This document shows, piece after piece, positions 8,580-15,928 of a stretch of 40,801 nucleotides of DNA. The stretch lies in contig JAUWEG010000011.1 of the NCBI GenBank assembly GCA_030608385.1, positions 1 through 40,801 on the forward strand, in the 5' to 3' direction. Each line of letters starts with the position of its first letter. Position 1 is the stretch's first letter. A program made the translations under genes and the position numbers. The stretch is from Candidatus Heimdallarchaeota archaeon (GTDB lineage: Archaea > Asgardarchaeota > Heimdallarchaeia > Heimdallarchaeales > Heimdallarchaeaceae). The notes under the pieces were generated by a model. It had not been told where the DNA came from. It saw nothing but the letters and a program-made list of their open reading frames with translations, and did no database searches.

Positions 8580-8590
8580 GTTTTTATAGA
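8580..8590 (+). promoter_or_regulatory. BRE/TATA promoter of the SDR gene at 8616
   Basis: GGGTTTTTATAG matches the local BRE/TATA pattern. Its centre (about 8585) lies 26 nt before a TSS predicted at about 8611, leaving a leader of 4-5 nt before the ATG. It serves as an internal reference for the near-identical promoter of the small RNA element at 9813 (GGGTTTTTAAAC). Confidence 0.6.
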
Positions 8591-8615
8591 ATTTTTTAGA
8601 AACATTACTGATATT

Positions 8616-9500
8616 ATGCATAATGTTAGGGTAAAAGAGGTAAAGGATTCTCCTATTCGAGATAAAGTGGTAGTCATTACAGGAGCTTCTTCTGGAATAG
8701 GAAGAGCAGTATCACTTGCTTTGGCAGAACATAAACCAAAACTAGTGATTGTTGCAAGAAGAAAGAAAAAATTAATGCAGACAGCAAAGGATCTAAGAAG
8801 ACTAGGTCTAAAGGTATTACCAATAACAGCTGATGTTAGAGACAGTGATGATAGAAATAGAATTATAGATTTTTCAATAACTGCCTATGGTTCGATTGAT
8901 GTTTTCATTAATAATGCGGGATTAGGAAAAGTAAATTTGTTTCTAGAGCAACCTGAGGAAGAGATTAATGAATTAATAGATACAAACATTGTTTCTTTAA
9001 TCAAATTAACTCAAAAAGCTGCAAAAGTGATGAAAGAGCAAGGTCATGGGCACATTATCAATCTATCTTCTACTTTGGCAATGCTTCCAACATATCCATT
9101 CGCTGTTTACTCTGCCACCAAATCAGCTGTAAAAACATTTGATGATTGTATAAGAGAAGAAATGTTAGGACATGGAATATTGATTTCAACTATTTTACCA
9201 GGACCTTATAATACTGAATTTAATCAAGTAGCGAATATTGGAAATGCATCGTTCAAAGGATATAAAGTTGCAAAATTGGCTCAAGAAATTGTTAAACTTA
9301 TACTAAACCCAAAAGAAAACCTCATTCAACCAAAGATGTTTAGACTGTTAATCTGGATAACAAAACGTTCTAAGAAATTCAAAAAGAAAGTTGTTTCAGG
9401 TATTGCATCACAAATAATTGCAGGGAAACATGTAACAGATAGAGAGCTTACATCAGAAAAAGAAGTTATTGAAACAGAATTACAGATTGTTACCGCATGA
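8616..9500 (+). CDS. Short-chain dehydrogenase/reductase with basic C-terminal extension
   Basis: Classical SDR with Rossmann motif TGASSGIG near residue 22, NNAG near residue 101, catalytic Ser in NLSS, and the YSATK (YxxxK) active site near residue 167. The basic residues after the second strand (VARRKKK) suggest NADP(H) preference. After the catalytic core, about 60 residues rich in Lys and hydrophobics (LIWITKRSKKFKKK) form an extension that may contact membrane. This layout resembles SDRs acting on lipids or quinones in the DHRS7/Sdr-like group. The substrate is not predictable. It is transcribed alone from a leaderless promoter, and the next gene starts 85 nt downstream with its own TATA box. 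Confidence 0.88.
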   Translation: MHNVRVKEVKDSPIRDKVVVITGASSGIGRAVSLALAEHKPKLVIVARRKKKLMQTAKDLRRLGLKVLPITADVRDSDDRNRIIDFSITAYGSIDVFINNAGLGKVNLFLEQPEEEINELIDTNIVSLIKLTQKAAKVMKEQGHGHIINLSSTLAMLPTYPFAVYSATKSAVKTFDDCIREEMLGHGILISTILPGPYNTEFNQVANIGNASFKGYKVAKLAQEIVKLILNPKENLIQPKMFRLLIWITKRSKKFKKKVVSGIASQIIAGKHVTDRELTSEKEVIETELQIVTA

Positions 9501-9585
9501 CATCGATTGCTTTGGAAGATTCATTTTTTTCCTTCTATATTTTGTTGAGTTTAAATATTAACCTTGAGTACTACCTTTGACTAAA

Positions 9586-9759
9586 ATGTTACTCTTTCGA
9601 ATGTTGAAAAGTTTAAGATTGAAGAACAAAAAAGGTGGCCCTATCTTAGAGGAGATCTTACTAATTGGTATAGCCATACTCATTTTCGCAATTATTTTTG
9701 GTATTATAATGAGTTTAATAGACTGGTCTCAAGTTTCGTTTGAAAACCTCTTTGGATGA
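9586..9759 (+). CDS. Small type IV pilin-like peptide with class III signal
   Basis: A 57-60 residue protein: a short basic N-terminus ending KNKKGG, then PILEEILLIGIAILIFAII and a brief tail. If the prepilin-type peptidase cuts after the second Gly, the mature protein starts PILEE, with Glu at position 5 followed by about 20 hydrophobic residues. That is the pattern of archaeal class III signals and type IV pilins. The mature form would be only about 39 residues, smaller than typical pilins and nearer to Flp-like minor subunits. TATA-like TTTAAATATTA (9550-9560) predicts a TSS near 9580, so the ATG at 9586 is preferred to the TTG at 9577. No pilus assembly genes are in the window. A small single-pass membrane peptide unrelated to pili is the alternative. 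Confidence 0.6.
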   Translation: MLLFRMLKSLRLKNKKGGPILEEILLIGIAILIFAIIFGIIMSLIDWSQVSFENLFG

Positions 9760-9779
9760 TTTATATATCACTTTTTTTT

Positions 9780-9791
9780 GGGTTTTTAAAC
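9780..9791 (+). promoter_or_regulatory. BRE/TATA promoter of GCTAGC-stem RNA element C
   Basis: GGGTTTTTAAAC, centred near 9787, lies 26 nt before the first base of the stem at 9813. The sequence nearly matches the promoter of the SDR gene at 8580 (GGGTTTTTATAG). Confidence 0.5.
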
Positions 9792-9812
9792 AATTGTCGA
9801 TATTATTTATTT

Positions 9813-9868
9813 GAGGCTAGCAAGACCACGTTAACATAATTCTCCAAAAAGCACTTTTTGCTAGCTTC
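9813..9868 (+). ncRNA. GCTAGC-stem small RNA, element C (novel family candidate)
   Basis: The element starts GAGGCTAGCAA and ends TTGCTAGCTTC. The two ends pair over 11 positions (one G-U), enclosing an AT-rich interior of about 34 nt with no ORF. A BRE/TATA box is centred 26 nt upstream of the first base. The 3' side continues into a pyrimidine-rich stretch (CTCCATCTC) where transcription could end. Two other elements in the window (17757-17833 and 35418-35499) have the same arms and promoter spacing. This copy is the shortest (56 nt) and shares little interior sequence with them. Box C/D, H/ACA and tRNA features are absent. The strand is assigned from the upstream TATA box; the opposite side has no consistently spaced one. 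Confidence 0.5.
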
Positions 9869-9939
9869 CTCCATCTCAATCTATATTCTGTTTTGAGAAG
9901 TTGACAGTTAAACAATGTAGTTGAGTAAATTATAGTTTA

Positions 9940-9966
9940 TAAAAAAGGTTTAAAAATATAAAAAAA
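9940..9966 (-). terminator. T-rich terminator downstream of argF (minus strand)
   Basis: Read on the minus strand, two T tracts (T7 and T6) follow the argF stop within about 35 nt. This fits archaeal termination. Confidence 0.4.
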
Positions 9967-9976
9967 GGGAGAAAAT

Positions 9977-10915
9977 TTAACTTCCCATTAAAGCGTTTAG
10001 AACAGCCATAACGGTATGCAATCTATTTTCAGCTTCATCAAAAACTACACTATTTCCACTTTCAAAAACTTCTTCTGTTGCTTCTTTATGTTTGTAGGGT
10101 AAACAGTGCATAAAGAGATAATCAGATTTAGCGTTAGCACAAAGTTCCTCGGTGATAACATAGTTCTCAAAAGCCTTGAGCTTAGCTGCTGCTTCCTTTT
10201 CTTCTCCCATAGAGATGAATGTATCAGTTACAACAACATCTGCATTTGTTACTGCTGCAATAGCATCATTAGTTATTGTGATTTCGGCACCAGTTTCCTC
10301 TGCATAATGTTCAGCATTTCTTACAATATCACTAGGTGGTTCGTAACCTTTTGGTGTAGCTACTGACATGTTTAAACCCATCTTTGCACATCCAATTAAC
10401 AATGAATTGCAAACATTATTTCCGTCACCAACCCATGCAAGTTTTAAACCTGCTAGCTTGCCTTTGTGCTCTTCAATAGTAAGAAGATCAGCAAGAATCT
10501 GGAGCGGATGGTATTTATCTGAAAGTGCATTGATAACTGGAACAGTAGAATGTTTAGCTAACTTTGCAACATCTTCATGTGCATAAACTCGCGCAAGTAT
10601 ACCGTCAACCATTCTTGCAAGAACACGGGATGTGTCCTTAATAGATTCACCAGCACCTAGTTGGATATCTGCTGAACTCAGGAAAATTGCATGCCCTCCT
10701 AGGCTATACATTGCAACCTCTGTTGAAACTCTAGTACGAGTTGAACGTTTCTGGAAAATCATCCCCAAAGTTAAACCAGAAAGTGGTTTAGTTCTTTTAT
10801 AGGCTTTAAAATCAGCTTTCAAACGTTTAGATTCATCTAGAAGAAAACGGATTTCATCTGCTGTGAAATCCTCTAATGATAGAAGTGATCTACCTTTCAA
10901 ATCCATTTTGCTCAC
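9977..10915 (-). CDS. argF: Ornithine carbamoyltransferase
   Basis: Catalyses transfer of the carbamoyl group from carbamoyl phosphate to ornithine, giving citrulline, in arginine biosynthesis or, run catabolically, in the arginine deiminase route. The carbamoyl phosphate loop STRTR is at residues 58-62, followed by the DKYHPLQ segment near residue 133, an ornithine-domain GDGNNVCNS stretch, DTFISMG, and HCLP near residue 270. Length (312) is normal for the family. HPLQ and the ornithine-loop motifs separate it from aspartate carbamoyltransferase. TATA-like TTTAAAAAA centred near 10941 places the TSS at the GTG start (10915); an ATG follows at 10906. It is single-gene, with no other arg or arc gene nearby, so the direction of use is undetermined. 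Confidence 0.93.
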   Translation of the reverse strand: MSKMDLKGRSLLSLEDFTADEIRFLLDESKRLKADFKAYKRTKPLSGLTLGMIFQKRSTRTRVSTEVAMYSLGGHAIFLSSADIQLGAGESIKDTSRVLARMVDGILARVYAHEDVAKLAKHSTVPVINALSDKYHPLQILADLLTIEEHKGKLAGLKLAWVGDGNNVCNSLLIGCAKMGLNMSVATPKGYEPPSDIVRNAEHYAEETGAEITITNDAIAAVTNADVVVTDTFISMGEEKEAAAKLKAFENYVITEELCANAKSDYLFMHCLPYKHKEATEEVFESGNSVVFDEAENRLHTVMAVLNALMGS

Positions 10916-11129
10916 TTGGTCAAAAGTGTAAAGAAGATTTAAAAAATGTTCGATGCGACTTGCTAACCTCTATCTCTGTTTTCAATAGGTACTCTCATAA
11001 CCACGATTTTGATTCATTCTTAATTTAGAAAGCATCTGGAAATTTAATAATTTTTGCAATTTCTCATGTAAATTCTTGTCTATACATAGAATTTTTATGC
11101 TACTTTCAATAAAGTACTGTTGAGAAAAA

Positions 11130-11504
11130 ATGGTAAATTACAAACGATTTTGGATATCTACACTTACTGGTGCCATATTGGGAGTAGCTTGTATAATTGG
11201 TGTGGGACAGCGTATTCCTGGAACTTATGCTGAAAATATTGTTTATCTAATGGGTATATGGCTTTTGAGAGTAATCCTAGGAATGACTATTGGTTTAGCT
11301 GAAGGAATAACATTTCTAAAAGGAGAAAAATGGGAAAAATGGTTAAACGCAGGAATTAGAGGGATATTATTTGGGCTTGTTTTTTCAGTAGCACTTTTGC
11401 TGATAGATCCTTTCTTCAGCTTTGCAACCTTTGGTGCAGGAATAGCTTATGGTCCTATAACCGATTTAACAGCAACTTGGCTTGGAAAGAAAAAGGAAAA
11501 ATAA
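11130..11504 (+). CDS. Small multi-pass membrane protein, unknown function
   Basis: 124 residues with about four hydrophobic segments (approximately residues 8-27, 38-58, 73-93 and 95-112) and a KKKEK C-terminus that should face the cytoplasm. Gly-rich helices and small loops are visible, but no family signature is. TATA-like ATTTTTATGC centred near 11095 predicts a TSS at about 11121, giving a 9-nt leader before the ATG. Its 3' end lies 3 nt from that of the convergent arsenite transporter. No functional assignment is offered. Confidence 0.7.
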   Translation: MVNYKRFWISTLTGAILGVACIIGVGQRIPGTYAENIVYLMGIWLLRVILGMTIGLAEGITFLKGEKWEKWLNAGIRGILFGLVFSVALLLIDPFFSFATFGAGIAYGPITDLTATWLGKKKEK

Positions 11505-11507
11505 AAA

Positions 11508-12572
11508 TCACATTGGCGTCCCTTTCCACCAATGTTTCTTTTTAAGAAATTTAGCGAGATATACTAAACCAACCATGATTGGTATCTCCCAAAATAACCC
11601 CATTGTAGTGCCTAGAGCTGCTACTGAACCGACACCATACATGGCAATAGCTGTAGCAATAGCAATTTCAAAATGACTTGATGATCCAATAATTACAGTA
11701 ATCACACCTTCTCTATATGCTAAATTTGTGAATCGAGTGATAAGTAAATTATAACCAACTACTATAATGAAGCCTAATAGTAATGGTACCGATACTAGTA
11801 ATAATAAATTGAAATTACTTATCATTACATTTCCATTTAATGAAAACAGAACAACTAGAGTTGTCAGCAAAGCTAGTATTGACATTTTACCAACAATTGG
11901 GATGTATTTACTCTTAAACCATTCTTCTCCTTTTGCTTTTATGATTAGTGCTCTACTGATTACACCTAAAATAAGTGGAATTCCAATAAAAACTGCTACT
12001 GATATAATGAGTGATATAACATCTATGGAGATATTTGAAATTCCAGACAGTAATACAACCATAGGAGCATATCCGATTATTATTGTTATTGTATTAAGAC
12101 TTGTAGTAATCACATTTTGTTCTTGATTTCCATCAGCTAAATAACCCCAAACCAGAACCATGGCTGTGCAAGGACTAGACGATAAAAGAATTATTGCAAA
12201 CATTAATTGTTCATTTCCAGGAAGGAATAATCTAGCAAGCCCCCACCCTACAAAAGGTGCAATTATCCAATTTGATACTAAAGTTAGGATAATTGGTTTA
12301 GGATTCTTTGCTAGCTTCTTTAATTCTGAAGCTTTAAGATTCAGCATTGCAGGATACATCATAAAAAAGAGACATATCCCTATTGGTATTGATATTCCCC
12401 TAACTTGCCAACTATCAATAGTTTCTGCAATTCCTGGTGCATATAGAGAAAGCAGAATACCCGCTGCCATACAAATTACAATCCAAATTGGTAATAATTT
12501 TTCAAATAAACCAAGTCCCTTATTCTTTTTAGTATCTTCCTCAATTTGATTGGTTTCAATACTGTTACTCAA
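11508..12572 (-). CDS. acr3: Arsenite efflux permease, ACR3 family
   Basis: A polytopic membrane protein of 354 residues with about ten hydrophobic segments. It carries the ACR3 hallmark SSPCTAMVLVWGYL in the fourth or fifth helix, whose cysteine is needed for As(III) transport, and the late WEIPIM segment. ACR3 proteins export arsenite using the proton gradient; the ~20-residue N-terminal tail is hydrophilic. Divergent transcription from an ArsR gene with a CVC arsenic site strongly supports an arsenic-resistance role. The start is TTG at 12572. A TATATATA-like box on the minus strand, centred near 12598, puts the TSS exactly there, so the TTG start on a leaderless mRNA is credible. No arsenate reductase gene (arsC) is adjacent, so the pair handles As(III) directly. 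Confidence 0.92.
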   Translation of the reverse strand: MSNSIETNQIEEDTKKNKGLGLFEKLLPIWIVICMAAGILLSLYAPGIAETIDSWQVRGISIPIGICLFFMMYPAMLNLKASELKKLAKNPKPIILTLVSNWIIAPFVGWGLARLFLPGNEQLMFAIILLSSSPCTAMVLVWGYLADGNQEQNVITTSLNTITIIIGYAPMVVLLSGISNISIDVISLIISVAVFIGIPLILGVISRALIIKAKGEEWFKSKYIPIVGKMSILALLTTLVVLFSLNGNVMISNFNLLLLVSVPLLLGFIIVVGYNLLITRFTNLAYREGVITVIIGSSSHFEIAIATAIAMYGVGSVAALGTTMGLFWEIPIMVGLVYLAKFLKKKHWWKGTPM

Positions 12573-12601
12573 ATCTCTTCACATGCCAGAAATTTATATA
12601 T

Positions 12602-12660
12602 ATCAATGATAGTTGTTTCATATTAAAAACTATTGATGTGTAAATGTCTGATAAATAGTT
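12602..12660. promoter_or_regulatory. Candidate ArsR operator cluster in the acr3-arsR divergent promoter
   Basis: The 118-bp spacer holds three related half sites: ATCAATGATAGTT (12602-12614), AACTATTGAT (12628-12637) and AAATAGTT (12653-12660). The first two form an imperfect inverted repeat about the centre of the spacer; the second and third form AACTATT...AATAGTT. They lie between or over the two TATA boxes (near 12598 minus and 12664 plus). A dimeric ArsR bound here could shut off both genes. Confidence 0.5.
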
Positions 12661-12690
12661 TATTAATATAGTTGAAGTAATGTGAAATGT

Positions 12691-13095
12691 ATGGAGTATA
12701 GTAAAAAAGAGATGAAACTAATCACAACACTAGCAAAATGTGAAGATATCGAAGATGCACGTGCATATTATGATAAAATAACAGAATACGGAAAGAAAAT
12801 ATTAAAAGAATCATACCTTGCTGACTTATCAAAGCTATTGGAAGCTTTTTCTCATGTTGATAGGATTTTAATTCTTAGAATCTTAATGGAAAAGGATCGA
12901 TGTGTATGTGAATTAGAGGCCATATTAGGAAAAAGTCAATCAAATATATCTTATCACCTTAAAATCCTTGAAAATCTAAATTTGATTAAAGGTTGGAAGA
13001 AGGGTAAATTTACACATTATTCTATTGTTCAAAAATCGTTAGAATACTTCAAAGATTTATTCAATAATTGGATTAATGATGAAATTTTTAACTAA
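12691..13095 (+). CDS. arsR: ArsR-family arsenic-responsive repressor
   Basis: A winged-helix protein of about 134 residues with the ArsR-type segment DRCVCELEAILGKSQSNISYHLKIL. The CVC pair (C71, C73 from the chosen ATG) at the start of the DNA-reading helix region is the classical As(III)/Sb(III) sensing site; metalloid binding releases DNA. An N-terminal helical extension of about 40 residues precedes the usual ArsR core. A TATA-like TTTATTAATATA centred near 12664 predicts a TSS at about 12690, so the ATG at 12691 is preferred over the GTG at 12682. The gene faces away from acr3 and probably regulates both it and itself through the spacer repeats. Confidence 0.9.
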   Translation: MEYSKKEMKLITTLAKCEDIEDARAYYDKITEYGKKILKESYLADLSKLLEAFSHVDRILILRILMEKDRCVCELEAILGKSQSNISYHLKILENLNLIKGWKKGKFTHYSIVQKSLEYFKDLFNNWINDEIFN

Positions 13096-13195
13096 ACCAA
13101 AATCTATTTTAGGCTTTTCTTTAAAAGAATTGTGTATTTATTCGCTATTTCAAATATTACAAAAAAAGGAGAAAAAAAGAAAGTTTAGAACAGAA

Positions 13196-13552
13196 TTAAA
13201 AGGCATGATTCTCATTACCACAATTCGAACAAAATTTGCTTTTACTCTGCATAATCTTTCCACAGTAAATGCATTTTACTTCCTCTTTCTTTATTATGAG
13301 TGCAAAGACATACCGAAGTCCAACAATAATAAATCCTATTACAAAAATCCCTAAAACAGAGAAATCTGCTATTACAAGAATGAGAAGTGTAATATCTTTT
13401 TTATCATAAAAATAAACAAGAGCAATTATGATGAGCGATAATGATATTAGACTTATTACAACTAACAAAAAAATCAGTAAAGGTTTTATTGACACCCAGA
13501 TAGATTGAACCATTCTTTTAGATTCTTCTAAAGTCATGTTTATTTTCTCCAT
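13196..13552 (-). CDS. Two-helix membrane protein with C-terminal zinc ribbon
   Basis: 118 residues: a short charged N-terminus, two strongly hydrophobic segments (about 23-48 and 53-84), then a cytoplasmic tail ending in a zinc ribbon CIYCGKIMQ...FCSNCG with two CxxC knuckles. The protein resembles many small archaeal membrane proteins with zinc-ribbon tails whose functions are unknown. A plus-strand ORF (13076-13354) overlaps its 3' half but has low-complexity composition and is judged a shadow. Confidence 0.72.
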   Translation of the reverse strand: MEKINMTLEESKRMVQSIWVSIKPLLIFLLVVISLISLSLIIIALVYFYDKKDITLLILVIADFSVLGIFVIGFIIVGLRYVFALIIKKEEVKCIYCGKIMQSKSKFCSNCGNENHAF

Positions 13553-13676
13553 TGGTAATATCTTTAAGATAAGAAGGTAAATTGAGAATATTTAACTCTT
13601 TGTTACAAAAAATAGCATTCTACATGAAATCATCTGGTAATTATAAATATGTTTTATATTAGTAGGAGGGGTAATA

Positions 13677-13700
13677 GAAAAAAGAAAAAATAAAAAGATT
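13677..13700 (-). terminator. T-rich terminator after the DUF362 gene (minus strand)
   Basis: On the minus strand, a pair of T6 tracts and further T runs directly follow the stop codon at 13705, as expected for an archaeal terminator. Confidence 0.4.
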
Positions 13701-13704
13701 GAGA

Positions 13705-14910
13705 TTAAAAGAAGGTGGGTTCGCCTTCAAACACTCTTTTTGGAGGTTTCATCTTCATTGTTTCTTCAGCAGATAAGATTTCTATTAGTTCATATTTGGA
13801 AGTACCCAAGCCCAATTTTTCAGCAAAAACAACGGTTTCGTAAGGATCTTTGTATGGTCCATGAACTCTTGTGAATGGGTGAAGATCTTCATTTGGATCA
13901 AGATTTACATGTTTGAAGTAAGGAGGAATGTTCTTCTCAATTATACTTTCCTTTTTGATTAAATCAAGTGTAGCTGTTTCAACTGCAACAATATCTTTGC
14001 TGCCAACAACACCAATGTCATCTATGATAGATGGTTGACCAAGTCCCATGCAATCGCAATATATCGTGATTTGAGTTAAGAAATTGATATACATAACCTT
14101 AGCAGGTTCAAAGGTTTTCAGTACTTCATTTGTTGCTATAGCCATCATCTCATTGAAGGCAGTGTAACTTTCACGAGGAAGTTTAACAGCTCCAAGACCT
14201 CCATCAACTTGTAAACAAGTCATACATTGATGACAATCATGGTAGTTTCTTTTGAGATCATCCTTTTCTTCATCATAACTAAGAGCACCATAAGGGCAAG
14301 ATTCAACAAGTTTCTTGGCTAGTTCAGGATTTCCTTTTGCTTTGTCCCAATACTCATCTAGACCAGACGCCCCATGGATTTTTCTCCAACGGGTTGGGCC
14401 AGAATAACCACCAAGAGCTAGATTCTTTATAGCTCCACCATATCCACAAGCACCATGACCTTTAGCATGAGATAAATCAACTAATACATCTGCATCCTTC
14501 AAGGCACCTGCAAGTTCCAGTGTATCTATTCCTCTATAGTTAACGTCTACTGATGTAGTATAACCGTCCTTTACACCTGCAATCGGGATAATAGGACACC
14601 CACAAGTTTCTTGAGTGTAACCTCTGTTAACAGCGTTATAAACAGAAGTGGGATTATCTGTAACAAAGGGATACCCTCCTCGTTTCTTGATTGCTTCTAC
14701 TATTCTACGAACAAAGAAAACAGGAATAGTTTGATAACCATCGTTGAAACCAAGGTGCATTTTAACAGCAACCTTATCCTTCTTTTCAATGGGTGTTTCT
14801 TCAAGTAGAAGTTCTGTGATTTTGTCTACCTTTGCTGCAAAAGAAGCAAAAGCAGAATTTCTTCCATGTTGAACGGAACCGAAATAGACTTTTGATTTTT
14901 CTGAACTCAT
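13705..14910 (-). CDS. DUF362-domain iron-sulfur protein
   Basis: 401 residues with the layout of DUF362 proteins: an N-terminal alpha/beta region including KMHLGF, a central VDLSHAKGHG...GAIKNLALG segment, and a cysteine-rich insertion. The insertion has CPYGAL followed by CHQCMTC, suggesting one Fe-S cluster with ligands in a rearranged order compared with a standard ferredoxin. The biochemical role of DUF362 proteins is not established; many occur beside redox genes. No partner gene is adjacent on this strand. The ATG at 14910 is the natural start. About 100 nt of spacer separates it from the divergent SDR gene. Confidence 0.85.
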   Translation of the reverse strand: MSSEKSKVYFGSVQHGRNSAFASFAAKVDKITELLLEETPIEKKDKVAVKMHLGFNDGYQTIPVFFVRRIVEAIKKRGGYPFVTDNPTSVYNAVNRGYTQETCGCPIIPIAGVKDGYTTSVDVNYRGIDTLELAGALKDADVLVDLSHAKGHGACGYGGAIKNLALGGYSGPTRWRKIHGASGLDEYWDKAKGNPELAKKLVESCPYGALSYDEEKDDLKRNYHDCHQCMTCLQVDGGLGAVKLPRESYTAFNEMMAIATNEVLKTFEPAKVMYINFLTQITIYCDCMGLGQPSIIDDIGVVGSKDIVAVETATLDLIKKESIIEKNIPPYFKHVNLDPNEDLHPFTRVHGPYKDPYETVVFAEKLGLGTSKYELIEILSAEETMKMKPPKRVFEGEPTFF

Positions 14911-15009
14911 GAAAAAAGTAGACTTTGAGTTATTAATAAAAGATTCGGATAAAGTTTTTACTTGAACGTATAGGTATAAATGTACTGAAACATTTTATGA
15001 TGTGATATT

Positions 15010-15882
15010 GTGCCGAATAACTCTTGGATAAATGGGAAAACTTGCATGATAACTGGTGCAAATACAGGTATTGGGAAAGAAACAGCAAGAAAAATAGCTT
15101 CTTTAGGAGCTCATTTAGTAATGGTTTGTCGTAATCTAGAAAAAGGAGAAGCAGCTCGTCAGGAAATTATTCAAAAAACTAATAATCAGAATGTTGATCT
15201 TCTAATCTGTGATTTATCATCATTAAATGAAGTAAAACAGTTTTCTGATGAGTTTCTGAAGAAATACTCAAGTTTACATGTTCTGATAAATAATGCAGGC
15301 ATTTTCCGAATGAAGAGAAATATAACTGAGGATGGATATGAAATTACTTTTGCAGTAAATTATTTAGCTCATTTCTATCTAACTAGATTGTTGCTTTCAA
15401 TTTTGAAGAAGAGTTCTCCTTCAAGGATAGTAAATCTTTCTTCTGATATACATAAATTCTTCAAAATAAAACTAAAAGATCCCTTATTGGAAAAAAGATA
15501 CAGTGGACAACAAGCCTATAGTAATTCTAAGACAGCTATGGTTCTCTTTACCTACAAGCTAGTAAGAGAATTAGAAGGTACAAGAGTATCAGTATTTGCA
15601 GTAAATCCGGGACATATTAAGACACAATTGACTACAGTAGGACTTCCAAAATGGATGAATACAATGTCGAATCTAATACTTAATCGTCGAACTCCTGAAC
15701 AAGGTGCAAAAACTTCAGTTTATGCTGCTGCTTCTAATGGTTTAGAAGGTGTAACTGGGAAATATTTTACTGACTGCAAAGAAACAAAAACTGCAAAAAT
15801 GACTAAAGTTATAGAAAATCAAGACTATCTCTGGGAATTGAGTGAGAGATTAGTCTCAAATGCTATTGAGAAAGAAAGTTAA
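15010..15882 (+). CDS. Short-chain dehydrogenase, retinol dehydrogenase-like
   Basis: SDR with TGANTGIG near residue 16, NNAG near residue 93, NLSS at about 144, and the catalytic YSNSK near residue 168. The sequence CRNLEKGEAAR after the second strand, which predicts NADP(H) use, and the long C-terminal part (NPGHIKTQL) match the retinol dehydrogenase/WW-oxidoreductase-like group. The substrate is not predictable in an archaeon; a lipid or isoprenoid alcohol is plausible. The start is GTG at 15010, with GGTATAAATG centred near 14977 giving a TSS at about 15003. The next gene begins 46 nt after its stop and may be cotranscribed. Confidence 0.88.
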   Translation: MPNNSWINGKTCMITGANTGIGKETARKIASLGAHLVMVCRNLEKGEAARQEIIQKTNNQNVDLLICDLSSLNEVKQFSDEFLKKYSSLHVLINNAGIFRMKRNITEDGYEITFAVNYLAHFYLTRLLLSILKKSSPSRIVNLSSDIHKFFKIKLKDPLLEKRYSGQQAYSNSKTAMVLFTYKLVRELEGTRVSVFAVNPGHIKTQLTTVGLPKWMNTMSNLILNRRTPEQGAKTSVYAAASNGLEGVTGKYFTDCKETKTAKMTKVIENQDYLWELSERLVSNAIEKES

Positions 15883-15928
15883 TAAACACTCAAACAGGAC
15901 ATATCAAAATGAAACCAGGTCGTGGACA

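Noticed and set aside
12308-12345. GCTAGCTTC followed by GAAGC inside acr3 as a fourth RNA element
   Set aside because: It lies within a well-conserved coding region, the arms are in the wrong order and there is no closing counterpart or TATA spacing.
13076-13354. 92-aa plus-strand ORF after arsR
   Set aside because: It overlaps the 3' half of the zinc-ribbon membrane gene on the other strand, has Lys/Phe/Leu low-complexity composition and no TATA box at a suitable distance.
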